Origin: Zantedeschia hybrid cultivar
Lineage: Eukaryota > Streptophyta > Magnoliopsida > Alismatales > Araceae
Direction of reading: 5' to 3'
NCBI GenBank assembly: GCA_030544215.1
Contig: JARZZO010000014.1
Span: 12,620,234 to 12,684,233, forward strand
DNA length: 64,000 nucleotides
Shown: positions 39,569 through 50,297 of the stretch, in pieces
Position numbering within the stretch: position 1 is the stretch's first letter
How the letters are laid out: the number at the start of each line of letters is the position of its first letter
Position numbers and translations under genes: made by a program
Notes under the pieces: model-generated
Told to the model about the DNA's origin: nothing
Database searches by the model: none
Seen by the model: only the letters and a program-made list of their open reading frames with translations

Positions 39569-42500
39569 AGTTGTCTCACCCCTTCTGCGACTCTCTCTAT
39601 CTCCAGGGCTATTGCTCTAACCAGGGTTCTTAGCAGCTGCTGGTCCTCTAAGTCCGTCCATGGAGTCTACACCTCTGCTGGAGAACTTATCTGTAATCTA
39701 GTTACTCTTTCCCTTTTATCTTGCCCCTGTTGCACCACCCACAAACCTGCTTCTCATGCTTAAAAATCTCCTTTTTTTTGTTTTTTTTTTGGGGCGGGGG
39801 GGTTACCGAAGGCATTCTGCAGACTGTGTCCTTTCTGGAAGTTCTCCACGCAGCTGTCGGTGAGGTTTTGTCATATGATCAAGTCTACTTTTGGTGCGGA
39901 TTCTTTATGCGTACCTCAGTCTGTGAGTAATTGGGAGATCGGGAATTGGTAGGTTTGGTTCCAAGCGGGGTGATGCTGGCTCTGATGCAGTGGGGAGGGA
40001 GGACCCATTTCTTGCTGGCAATTGTTCGGCAGATTGCAGAGGTGGCCTTTACGCTGTCGTTTCCTCTTTCATAGTTGTGGCAGTCTGTAAAGATGTTTTT
40101 TTTTTTTTTCCTGTTGTTTGAGCGATTCATGTGCCATTCCCTCCGCGGGATTTATATCCTTTGCCTTTTGTTCTGAAACATTTGATAGGTTCAGGAACTT
40201 CCACAAGTTCTTATAACTTTTGTCGCATGGAGTGCCTCTGAGGTAATTCACAGTGCTCTATCTCTTTCTGACGCCACTGTATTGATGGAAATATTGTGTT
40301 ACATTTCACTTTGGTTTATATGCTCTTATATCAAACTTGCCTCTGTGCCGTCTAGACCTGTTTGGATGCAAGCCGTAAATGTGTCTAGATTCAGCGTAAA
40401 CTTGTTTTCCACCTAACCTTAGTTTGGATGGAAAAAAACAGATATACCATAAATTCACTGGAGTTTATCATAAACTCAAAACCTTCTCGTAAATGCATTT
40501 TTTGTAAGCCTGCTCAGACTTGGTTTACACTGGAGACACTCTCAGATTTACATAAATTCAATTATGTTTATGTAGAATGACCAAACATGACTTTACAGAG
40601 AATGCATTTGTGATGAATCGATTACAATAAATGTGTTTATGATAACTCCATCTGCATTTTCTTAAATTGCATCGAATTAGAGCCTTAATCTAGTCTCTTT
40701 CATAAGTTGGAGGAATTTTTGAGCTCCCTCATGGCATGAACCTGAATTGTACTGCAAAGAAGGTCGTTTTCTAGCTGCCAACTGGTTTCATGAGACCTTC
40801 TGGAGGCCCCAACCAGCACAGTGTTATCATTTGCAAGGTGCTTGGTTCTACCTCTACGTTATAAAAATTGACGGGTTGGAACTTGGCACCAGGTTGGACA
40901 TGTAAGTGAATTGGATGCTGCTATGTACTCTGCCCCAACCCACACACCCCACTCTTATCCCTCCCACGGGTCTCTGTTCATAATGCGTCGCACATGCATC
41001 TACACTAATCTAATATGCCGTCCGACGAACCAGATAGCTTCTTAAAATCAAGACATGCTGCAAAATGCAAAATAAAGGCTCATTTGTTGTCCAAGTTTCT
41101 AAGAGTTTTAATAAATGTTCTTGATACCAAGGTCCATTGTACATAACCAATCTAGGCAATTCACAAAGCACTAGTGAAAATGGTACCATAGACAAAAATA
41201 AATATACAATGAGAGACAACTTGCTGGGGGACTTTGTAGTTGTAGGGATGTGACTCAAGAGGTGGGATTTGAGGATTTGGTTGACTGCAATGGTTGGATA
41301 AAGAGGAATTCATATGATTCCTGATGTTGCGGAAAAGGTTTAAATATATAATGGAAAGTTCAGGTAGTATACTAGGAGGAAAAAATACACGTTTACATGG
41401 GGGAAAAAATTAGAACATATTCCAACAGTTAGGAGGAAGACTGATGAGGCAAGTGATGCAATTTAAGTGCATGCTATGTACATCCATCTCCTTTCTACTT
41501 TTTCTGCATGTGCATCTCAACATCCTCATCTTCACTACGCATAATATATATTCATGTTTTTTTCCTCGCAGACCAACACTTAGTCTCATACATAGCAAGT
41601 CTTACAACAATTCTATAGAACTGCCCTTTGAGCGTCGGGACCTATCAATCACAGAAGACTAGATTCACTTATCCACTTCAACTAACCTACCTTAACTGTA
41701 TGTGTGATGTCTTCCTGGATTTCTCCATTTTGTTGAATAATACAACCTAAATATCAGAAGTTTCTGCTTTTATGGATAAGTTGACCACCAATCACTGCTA
41801 AATCCTCTTGGTCCACATGCATATCCTAGTCCTAAAACCTTTGGATTTTAATGCATTTCTCCACCATTCTAACTTATCATTTAAACCCTCTAAATGCTCA
41901 TCAATCAAAACAACATCTTTATAAATAACATACACGGAGGAATACCATCATGTAAACATTTTGTCACTCCATTTTTAACATAAATAAAGATATAGGGAGT
42001 GCTGACCCTTGCTGTAATCATGTAGTAAGAGGAAGTTCAAATGGCTTTCTAATAGTTCTCAGTTCTCACTCTACTAAACCATCCAAACTAAGGTTATGGT
42101 GACGCTAGCAAAAGTCATCTCATACATACCCTTAACCCAGCATTAGAGGATTAAATTTGGTTCAAGATTCATGATTCAGATGAAATTAAGTGCCAGTGAA
42201 AAACTTAAATGCATAGCCTCCTCCTTTCCCATCTAGGCTTGGGACCGACCACGGCAGAGTTCAATGTGGCCAATCAATGGTATCATTATTTCCAGGCAGC
42301 TTCTTATGCTTCCAATAAATTCTAAACACAAATTAGTATTTTTTGTTTTAGTGAAATCACAACCCTTCTAGTAGAGAATTGATGTCATTTTATGTCACAG
42401 AGCTTACCTTTGGAAGGGAAAGTATTACACTTAGTTGCTGATTTGGGAGATGATTTTAATTTTTATACACTGCTAGTCAACTTAAGAGTTAAGAGTGTCT

Positions 42501-45500
42501 GCAGAGTGGCATTACAAGATTAAAAATAATAATTTTTATACACTGCTAGTTAACTTAAGAGTGTCTGCTGAGTGGCATCACAAGATTAAAAAAAATAACA
42601 CAAAGGAAAACTAGGGTAGAAAGGACTTCTGGTGTAAAATGGCTGATACTACCACTTTTGTCTTCCTGTCTGTCAGATATAGTATTAAGATTTTGTAACT
42701 GTTTCTTTATTCTGTGTAAATCTAAAGTGCTTACAGCTTTTCTATTTGTTTCTTCCTCAAAGACTTGTTACGTGGTGGTTACAATCTGCTGACCATCCTC
42801 TCTTTCCTTGTTTTTTTTATTGTCATATTCTTTGATGTGTTACAGCTACAAAATTGTAATGAAAAGATTGATTACCCATCTCTTACTACAATGCAGGTAA
42901 TCAGGTACTCCCATTATGCTTTTACAGGGACGAGATTCTGCCCTCGATGGCTTATCTACCTCAGGTGTGAGTTGCATTAAAATTAAATTCCTATTAACAT
43001 TAATAATAAATAAGTTGAAACTTAATTATCAGATATTTTCATTACCATTTCATGTGATCAAATACTATGCATGTGTATCCAGATAGTGGTACATACAGTT
43101 ACATGTTATGTGGGTGTATCTGTATTAACGGACTTTTATCATACTAGTGTTTTGATGCTGTCAAGAGGGGTCCTTGTAGAGGGGATAGCGTGATTACATA
43201 AGTATGCATTGTAACATTCACCTAGAGGGGGAACTGTTCATTAAACATATGTTTTCTGTATGCATATCTGCACCTTGAACTATATCAACCACCCAAATAG
43301 GAATGACACAGATTGAGTTAAGATGAGATACGTGATAGGGGGCAGTCAGGATTAGTCCATTCTAGTATGCTGGGACTAAAACCATATGAGCCAGATTTCT
43401 AATGTTAAGCCATGCACATGTGGAGTCACAGCAGCAGCAACATCATGTACTGTTTTCTGCCTGAGACAGCCTGTTGATTTTAGAGAAGCCGACCTGGTAA
43501 AAAAAAAGTTGACAATCTTTTAATAGAATTAGTTTACAAAGTCTTCCTTATCAAAAGTATGAAGTTAGAATGTGTCAACCATTAATATGGGGATCCTCTT
43601 AGATAAGAAAGGTCCCTTATGTTTATAAGTATCTTAACTTTAAAATGTCCCTTATCTATATAGATATATCCCTACATTTCATGATTACCTGGTCATAGGG
43701 TGGCAGAAAATCTTGTTCATTCCGACAAACTAATCAGTACGGATTGATCTAACTAGTTTGTCAAGGAGTCAAACCTATTATATTCAGTTTTGGCCGTCGC
43801 AAGTTGATTTTTCTTTATAGATTTTCCTTTAGCTCTACTTTGATAGTAAAATGGGTTATTACAGGATGAGTTATTCTGGATTGCTTATTCTAGAGTAAGG
43901 GGTGCTTTGATTTGATAACGATTTGTACTCTAGACAGAATAAGGAGTTGAAGATAAAGTATTAGCTTTGATTGGAATTGGGAGGATAAGAGGTAGAATAA
44001 GCACATAAGTTGCACAAATTGCTCTTCTTATTTTAGTCGGCCTTAGTTCTAGTTTGCTAAAAATGACATGTTGTAAATGCCCCAATCTTTATTAATTGAT
44101 TGTTAACCAATGTTGACCGCATATACACATATACACACACGCACACGTGAGAGGAGTGGGTGCACGGCTAACGAGGTTTTTGAAGCCCTTTTGTCTTTTT
44201 CCCCCTCCAATGCCCCTAGAACAAGGAGCGGAATGGGTTGTTTGAGGGAAGGGGGATAGAGAATGAGGTATTTCACTTATTACGGGAATACAGAATTCTC
44301 ATCTAGAATGAAGTTGTTTTACGTATCAAATCCATAGTTGTCAATCCCGTCCCGGCCCGGCCTGTCCCGGCCGGGACGTCCCGTCCCAATGAGAAAATGG
44401 GACAGAACAGTTTCTGGTCTGTCCCAGTACATGTCCCGGTCTATCCCGGCCTGTCCCGGCCCGTCCCGGCCTTTCCCAACTAGATATTGTATTTTTACAT
44501 GAGATTTTCCTAAGTACTTAAGCTCTTTGTAAACTTATTTTGGGGGGTTCATTTGATGAATATACTCATTTATAAATCCATAAATCTGTCCTCAATGTTT
44601 CTATTGCATTAATTTTGTGTTATTTATACGTTTATGTGTTTATTTTCATATTATTTATTGTATATGTATGTCTTATATTTGTTGGAACGTATGGAAAAAA
44701 TTCCGGGACGGGACACCAGAATTGTTCAGGACACCGGGACGTCCCATTCCAATAGAAAATGGGACAAGGACAGGGACAGGGACCGGGACGGGATTGACAA
44801 CTATGATCAAATCAGAATAGGACTTATTCGTAGAATAAGCAGTTCTTATTTCACACTATTCTGTTTTCAAAGTGGAGTTGATACAAGATGGCTAACAGAA
44901 CTAACAGACTCACTAACAGAGTTAGAAATTAGTAACAAGCAATATAATAATAAGTAGACGCAATCTAATCGCACAATTGTAAAGTTGGATAACCACGCCA
45001 AATAGCATAAGCTAGCCAAGTAAGCGTCTATCTCGCGATGAGGAAACGTGGGACCATTGTCAGTTGAAGAACTACCGGAAGTCTAGGGGTTTAGAACCCT
45101 AAAGTGTTGTTGGAACTCTCGGGCTCGGTGTAATGCGCTCTCAAGTCAGCATGGATGATGTATCACGGCTAGGTATCCTACCTCGCAAGTCGACGACAGA
45201 TGAAAATAAATACTAGAAAAATAAAATTGCAGTATAAGGGATTAGCACGTACCTCTCCCCTGGTGCGTGAGAGAAGACCACCCGGTGCACATATACCACC
45301 CTCAAAGTACAATGAAAATAGAGGCTCATTCTTCGTAGGGACATAACATGCTACGAATAACTAATAAATGAAATTCGAGGTGGTAATCACGGTAGTTGCC
45401 GGGCCACGAGTGATGCACACGTCGTTGGGATGCTGCCTTGGGAAGGATGTCATGGAGTTGGGGACAACCGGCTGACATTGGCGTCGTGATGCGCAAATGG

Positions 45501-45924
45501 GTGACCTCGGTATGCGTATAGGGATGGCATGCAAAACGAGGTATTGTTGGGGCAGTACTACACTGGAATTGGGCTGGCCTCGTTGAGCCAAAACTAATGG
45601 CGCTGACAGCACGGAATTCAAAATCCGAACGAGCCTAGAACGAAGGTGGTTTGATACAAGCTCCTGTTGCACCACCTAGTGCACTGCAGCAAACCCAAAT
45701 AGGCCCTGGCTTGGACCAGGGCTGAAACTTGGTGCGAATCTGGGTAGAACCAGAAGGCCAAAGTGGTTCGGACCTGACTTGATATAACCTAGCTCGGGCC
45801 AGGTGAGTTAGGGTTGCAAGATGGCTCAAACCTGAGTTGGACCCAAACCACGTTAAACTTGGTTGACCAGGTTAACTAAAAGGGCATGAGCCCTTCCCCC
45901 CCTTCTTCTTCTTCTTCTTCTTCT

Positions 45925-45959
<35 letters not shown>

Positions 45960-47955
45960 TACATTTTCCCGTGGATATTGCCGCACTCCAATACTTGACA
46001 ATGGGTTTTCTTGAACTGGAGGAGAATGATGGGAATTCAAGTCCAACGCAAGTTTTGTTGCACTCAGAAGCTTCTCAGAGCCCATCTGAAGTGTAGAGTA
46101 TTTTAGAGGAGTTCATAGATATTTTATTTGGCCCATTTGGAACTCATTTAGCATGTTTTTTTTATTTTTTCTAAATGTTTGGTATGTTTTTCTATTTTCA
46201 AGAATTTTTAGTGCGAATTTTCACAATAATAGTTAGAGATGTTGAGGCCATCTTGGAGTTAAGTAGTCATGTTTCAGTCAGAAATCTCCCTAAATACTAC
46301 ATACATGTATGTACTCTGTCTTTTCTAATTATGAGTGAATTTTGAATTTCAATTAATTTCTGGTATTTCTCTCTACGATGGAGAAGACGACCCTGCGATG
46401 GGGTCAAATCTGTCCCGCGACGGGGCGGGGTGTGACTCCCTAATCGCCGGTGCGACGTTAGAGGTCTCCCCACTGCTGGTGCAACGTCAGTAGTCTCTCC
46501 AACCCCCCTTCTTCCTCTATCCCCCATCAGGAGCTTAAAGAACCAAGTGTTTCCTATTAAAGAGGATGAAAAAACAGCCTATGATCCCTGTGAGTGAATA
46601 GTGGCGAAAAAGCAGCCTATGGTCCCTGTGAATGTACATGTATATGTATACGTCTGTGTGTGCAGACATACATATATAGAGGAAGTTTCTCTTTTATGGT
46701 GGTTAAAAGGATAAAATTGTGATTTATTATTTGCATTAACGGTGTTAGAGAATATTCTTGAAATATTCTTTTGTTATAAATGGCAGTTGACTAGGGATCT
46801 ATGCTTATATAGAGACTGCATTTGAATTTTAGTGGTATGGCAGCTAACAGGACAATTATGGTGGTATAACATCAAATACATAGGATTTTAGAGTATGTAT
46901 GCAAAAGCCGAACATCCATATGCTGTTATTTTTTGTGAACAATGACTTGGATGTTGATCAAAGGCCAAGAGTGCCAACTACGGCCACAAAACTGACATTA
47001 TAATGGCCATCTTGTGGGTGGAAAGAGAAACTGATAAAGAATGATTATGCTAGAATGTTGATATCACAAAGAGACATGGGCCATATGCCATACCACTAGC
47101 ATCAGTGCTGTAGTAAGGGATATGATAATGCATACACCTATATGTTTTCTCTCCAGTCATCTCAATTGAAAAGTCAACAATGCATACTACTTGAAGTACA
47201 CACAGAAATTGGCAGGAAAAAAGTATTTCAATAATCTACTTTGTGTACGTTATCTGTAATTATTTCTTCTACCAGGTAGACAATCTTGCATAAGAAATAG
47301 ATGAAGAGCTACTTCATTGCTGTCTTTTTCTTGTGCTGGGTTATTTTCATTTAGGAGAAACACCCGCACACACACGCATATGTATGTATGTATTGATCAT
47401 CTTTGCTGATGATAATTGAACATTCTTTCTCAGGTACACAGCTTTCATCCTCTTGTATCCTGTTGGGTTGGGTCCTGGAGAAAGTGAGTATCTTATTGAT
47501 CATCTTTGCTGATGATGATTGAACATTCTTTCTCAGGTACACAGCTTTCATCCTCTTGTATCCTGTTGGGGTAGGTCCCGGAGAAAGTGAGTATCTGCTA
47601 GTTGTCAGACATATCTGTCACTCTTATCATCAGCACGCATTTTACACCAAACATGTTCAATTTCTTTGCAGTGTGGCTCATGTATCAATCTCTTCCATTC
47701 ATAAAGAAGAAGAACCTCTACTCAAGCCTGTTTGGCACTCTTCCCTTCAGCTATTATACCTTTGTCACGGTTAGTAGGAAGATATCTGGTGTACATATTT
47801 TCCCTCAGTTAATTGTGATGCGTGGCTAACTTTCTTTTATGTGCCTGGACCAGGTTCTGCTTCTATGTTACCCTTTTCTGTGGTTGAAGCTATACCTACA
47901 TTTATTTAAGCAGCGACGATTAAAACTTGGGAAATGCCATGCCAAGAAGAGTTAA
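39459..47955 (+). CDS. PTPLA: very-long-chain (3R)-3-hydroxyacyl-CoA dehydratase, PTPLA/HACD family, complete with a duplicated exon 7
   Basis: Nine exon positions join in frame to 657 nt, 218 residues plus TAA. Exons: 39459-39520, 39607-39692, 39812-39859, 39953-40041, 40189-40242, 42897-42964, 47434-47483 or 47537-47586, 47672-47769, 47854-47955. The family dehydrates 3-hydroxyacyl-CoA in the third step of ER fatty-acid elongation and is a multi-pass membrane protein. Visible landmarks: LLAYNSLQSIGW (10-21), SVHGVYTSAGELICILQT (36-53), LEVLHAAVGLVPSG (58-71), MQWGGRTHFLLAIVRQI (76-92 region), WSASEVIRYSHYAF, YPVGxGPGE (144-152), LPFIKKKNLY. By alignment to yeast Phs1 (catalytic Tyr149, Glu156) the likely active residues are Tyr144 and Glu152, both in exon 7; the spacing is one residue longer here. 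The sequence fits the plant PTPLA subgroup better than PASTICCINO2. The C terminus is short and basic (KCHAKKS). Confidence 0.93.
39533..39566. repeat. (TC)17 microsatellite filling PTPLA intron 1
   Basis: An uninterrupted TC tract occupies about 40 percent of the 86-bp intron 1 and continues the pyrimidine-rich run toward the acceptor. Confidence 0.95.
39607..39692 (+). CDS. PTPLA: PTPLA exon 2
   Basis: Completes Trp21, encodes 22-49 and one base of Cys50. Acceptor CTCCAG, donor GTAATC. Confidence 0.9.
39812..39859 (+). CDS. PTPLA: PTPLA exon 3
   Basis: 48 nt: completes Cys50, residues 51-65 (ILQTVSFLEVLHAAV), one base of Gly66. Acceptor CGAAG, donor GTGAGG. Confidence 0.9.
39953..40041 (+). 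CDS. PTPLA: PTPLA exon 4
   Basis: Residues 66-95 (LVPSGVMLALMQWGG, FLLAIVRQIAE). Acceptor GGTAG, donor GTGGCC. Confidence 0.9.
40189..40242 (+). CDS. PTPLA: PTPLA exon 5
   Basis: 54 nt, residues 96-113 (VQELPQVLITFVAWSASE), phase 0. Acceptor GATAG, donor GTAATT. Confidence 0.9.
40343..40690. mobile_element. decayed Tourist-like MITE in PTPLA intron 5
   Basis: Homologous along its length to 47957-48292: CCTGTTTGGATGCA, CCTTAGTTTGGATGG, CATAAACTCAAAAC, TGGTTTACACTGGAG, CTCTCAGATTTAC, AATGCATTTGTGAT. Ends are more worn than in the other copy. Confidence 0.75.
40691..42896 (+). other. rest of PTPLA intron 5
   Basis: No gene seen. A 73-80 bp unit (AATTTTTATACACTGCTAGT...GTGTCTGC...GAGTGGCAT) is duplicated in tandem at 42458-42595. 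Confidence 0.5.
42897..42964 (+). CDS. PTPLA: PTPLA exon 6
   Basis: Residues 114-135 and two bases of Arg136 (VIRYSHYAFTGTRFCPRW, LIYL). Acceptor TGCAG, donor GTGTGA. Confidence 0.92.
42965..43965 (+). other. PTPLA intron 6, first part
   Basis: AT-rich, no recognised feature. Confidence 0.5.
43966..44871. mobile_element. MITE of the AGAATAAG family, split by a hAT-like element
   Basis: Left end TTTGATTGGAATTGGG and complement of right end TTTGAAAACAGAATAG resemble the MITE at 14613-14875. Without the inner element it is about 425 bp. Contains repeated AGAATAAG/CTTATTC words. Limits are approximate. Confidence 0.5.
44333..44805. mobile_element. 473-bp non-autonomous hAT-like element with GGGAC-rich ends
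   Basis: Perfect 8-bp target duplication ATCAAATC at 44325-44332 and 44806-44813. Exact terminal inverted repeat of more than 20 bp starting CATAGTTGTCAATCCCG. Subterminal regions are tandem GTCCCGGCC / GGGACAGG units at both ends, middle is AT-rich. In PTPLA intron 6. Confidence 0.94.
44872..47390 (+). other. PTPLA intron 6, last part
   Basis: No gene seen. The region 44950-45880 is more GC-rich and could be an unclassified LTR fragment. A compound microsatellite (CTT)n(CT)n(CA)n lies at 45901-45959. A 40-bp unit (AGCCTATGRTCCCTGTGARTG) is repeated at 46570-46635. Confidence 0.45.
47434..47483 (+). CDS. PTPLA: PTPLA exon 7a (first copy of duplicated exon)
   Basis: 50 nt: completes Arg136, encodes YTAFILLYPVGLGPGE and the first base of Met153. 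Acceptor TTTCTCAG, donor GTGAGT, both strong. Differs from 7b at residue 148 (Leu instead of Val). Confidence 0.85.
47537..47586 (+). CDS. PTPLA: PTPLA exon 7b (second copy of duplicated exon)
   Basis: 50 nt with the same borders as 7a, encoding YTAFILLYPVGVGPGE. Val148 is the form I remember for this motif in plant PTPLA proteins, so 7b is probably the ancestral-type product. Followed by an 85-bp intron to exon 8. Confidence 0.88.
47672..47769 (+). CDS. PTPLA: PTPLA exon 8
   Basis: Completes Met153 and encodes 154-185 (WLMYQSLPFIKKKNLYSS, LPFSYYTFVT). Acceptor TTTGCAG, donor GTTAGT. Confidence 0.92.
47854..47955 (+). CDS. PTPLA: PTPLA exon 9 and stop
   Basis: Residues 186-218 (VLLLCYPFLWLKLYLHLF, KQRRLKLGKCHAKKS) and TAA at 47953-47955. 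The MITE begins two bases after the stop. Confidence 0.92.
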   Translation, partial: VLLLCYPFLWLKLYLHLFKQRRLKLGKCHAKKS

Positions 47956-47956
47956 A

Positions 47957-48292
47957 GGCCCTGTTTGGATAAGGCCATAAATGCATTTATGTTTATGGTA
48001 AATACGTTTTTCACTATAACCTTAGTTTGGATGGTTCAAAAATAGGTTTAACATAAAGTCACTTGAGTCTACCATAAACTCAAAACAGCCCTATAAATGC
48101 ATTTTCCATAAACCTATTAGGAGTTGGTTTACATTGGAGTCTCTCTCAGATTTACTATGAACTGAGTTAAGTTTATTCCAAACAGCCAAATACGAGTTTA
48201 TAAAAAATACGTTTATGATAAATAAGTTTACGATAAATGCATTTGTGATAAACCTATTCATGTTTTCTTAAGTTCCGTCCAAATAGGGCCGA
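47957..48292. mobile_element. Tourist-like MITE abutting the PTPLA stop codon
   Basis: Left end GGCCCTGTTTGGATAAGG; complement of right end GGCCCTATTTGGACGG. Interior rich in ATAAATGCATTTATG-type words. Starts two bases after the TAA of PTPLA, so it probably supplies the start of the 3' UTR. The target duplication was not resolved. Confidence 0.8.
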
Positions 48293-50297
48293 AATGTTTT
48301 CCCTTGTTAAGTTCACTCAGAAGCAGTTTTCCCTCAATCAGATGCACTCTATGGATGCAAAGCTTTTGAAGAGGGAAGAGCCATTGCATCATGTGGACCT
48401 GTTTGCCGTGACGGAGATGCGGGGTGGGCGAAGGGGATTGAAGTCCAATCTTTCATAGGTCTTGATTTTTACGATTGACTCAAATACTCTCTCTCATACA
48501 CACGCACACAGAGTCGCACACATGCAGAGTTCATCTACCCCATCCGTTTTGGATTCACTCCTATTATCTTCACTCTCAACTCATTAAAATAAATATAATA
48601 TTAGAACTGACAAGTATTTTTGGGTCACAAGGAGACATGTTTTTACAAATATGCCCTTACAATTTGTTGATTCCCACATACCTTAAAATCAAGTAGAAGT
48701 AGTTATTTTTTATTATCATATGTCTTACTGTTAACACCATTTAATTTAGTAATCGAAATGACTAATGTACACTGAAGACTTATACCTACATAGCAGAATG
48801 GATGCAAATCTTAAAGATTACAGATGTATACATAAAAAGTAAGTGCAAACTGTAAGGATAGGTTGATCATGTCTGTTCTAAAACCAAATAGGCGTTGATG
48901 GTTGATGGTTGATGGTGAGGGCATATATGCAACTTCTTTTGTAGAATATATTGATGTTAAAAATAATAGGTTGATTCAAGAGGCACAGGTACAAGCGTGT
49001 TTGATTTACAAAGATATATTTATAAAAAATCCTTGGAATAGTTTTAACAGATACAAAAATAAGATATAAATATTTACTCTTTACCTTAAATTATTAAGTT
49101 CAATGTTAATAATTTCAACGTACCACAAGTATGTTCATGTTATGTTTATTTAGGCCTTATCCGACGACCTGGTTTGGAAGGGGATTCTAATGATTAGTGG
49201 GGGGATTAGGGGAAGGACAATGAGAAATATGTGCATTGAATGCATCTTTTTTTTAATTTAAAATGATTTTTTTTCATATTAATTTTAGAGAACTATAAAA
49301 AAAAAAAAATAGAGAGGAGAAGTGCGAAGAAGTTGACTTCTATAAACTTTTGAGATTTTGAAATTAAATTCTCATTATTTATGTGGCGTCACACCTATCC
49401 AAAAACTAATATTAAAAAACATCAGTTTTTCTCAAATGCTACTTAATTTTTATGTTTAGCATGTTGAACTTCTACCCGTATGGTAGCCCATTTATTGGTC
49501 ACGGACTTCAGTGAGAGGTCAAGTCCCCCTGTCAACATATTGTTCTCCGTTAGTGTTAAAGAGAGAGTACCACATACACTAGACACCTGTACGAGCCTTC
49601 AAACGCGGGCGGCAGCGGATGAAGGGCTTGCCGTGGCTCCCAGCAGCCGCAAACGCGTCAGCAAGCTCTTCTTCTATCGAGAAAAGAAATTAAACGTGGA
49701 CACTGGCAGGTGGAGGGCAGCTTTCCCATGTGCTCTCCCGGAAGAGGACAACCGCAGTGTGCGGCCGCCGAGGGGCGCGGCTGAAACCTCCCCCCACCTG
49801 CACCTTACGATGGGGAGGTTGTTATATGAGTTCGCTTTGCCATCCACCCGCATTGGCCTATCAACCGCAGTGTGCAGGCAGGTGTATACGTTATTCCGGA
49901 TTCTTTATATCTAGATCTTTTATATTTAGAATAATATTTTTTTAAAAATATTTTTTTTATTTTATAAATAAATAAGTCTCACCTTTTAAGTCAATTAGAT
50001 TATTCTATTTATTCTGAAAATAACGCGTCTGTGCCAAGAATAACACGTTCGCACTCTCAAACTCAAATTCGCGGAATAAGCGTCATAAATTATCATATTC
50101 AACCTCTTATTCCCTAAATAAATCAAACTAGAATTTTCTTATTATTATTATATATATATAAGCAGCAACTTGTTTGCAAAATAGTCTTTGTTAGTACGAA
50201 GAGACGTCCTTTGTTCTTTTAAATTCTTTCAGGTAGTGCAGGAGCTATGACTTGATCTTTTGTGAGCATCAATTGAGTTGAACCGTGAATAATATGT
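48293..50297. other. region between PTPLA and the copia element
   Basis: No convincing gene. A GC-rich 49590-49880 stretch has a 144-codon open frame that resembles nothing known. 49880-50120 is AT-rich with TTATTC/GAATAA words and an end TTTGATTTATTTAGGGAATAAG (complement), probably another AGAATAAG-family MITE. Confidence 0.4.

Larger units (their letters stand above)
47391..47596 (+). repeat. 103-bp tandem duplication containing PTPLA exon 7
   Basis: Copies 47391-47493 and 47494-47596 differ at four positions (about 96 percent identical). Each holds 43 bp of upstream intron with branch region and acceptor, the 50-bp exon, and 10 bp after the exon including the donor. Confidence 0.96.

Noticed and set aside
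49480..49914. 144-codon open frame after PTPLA
   Set aside because: Resembles no family I know, no splice or promoter context, and lies in a locally GC-rich stretch where open frames arise by chance.
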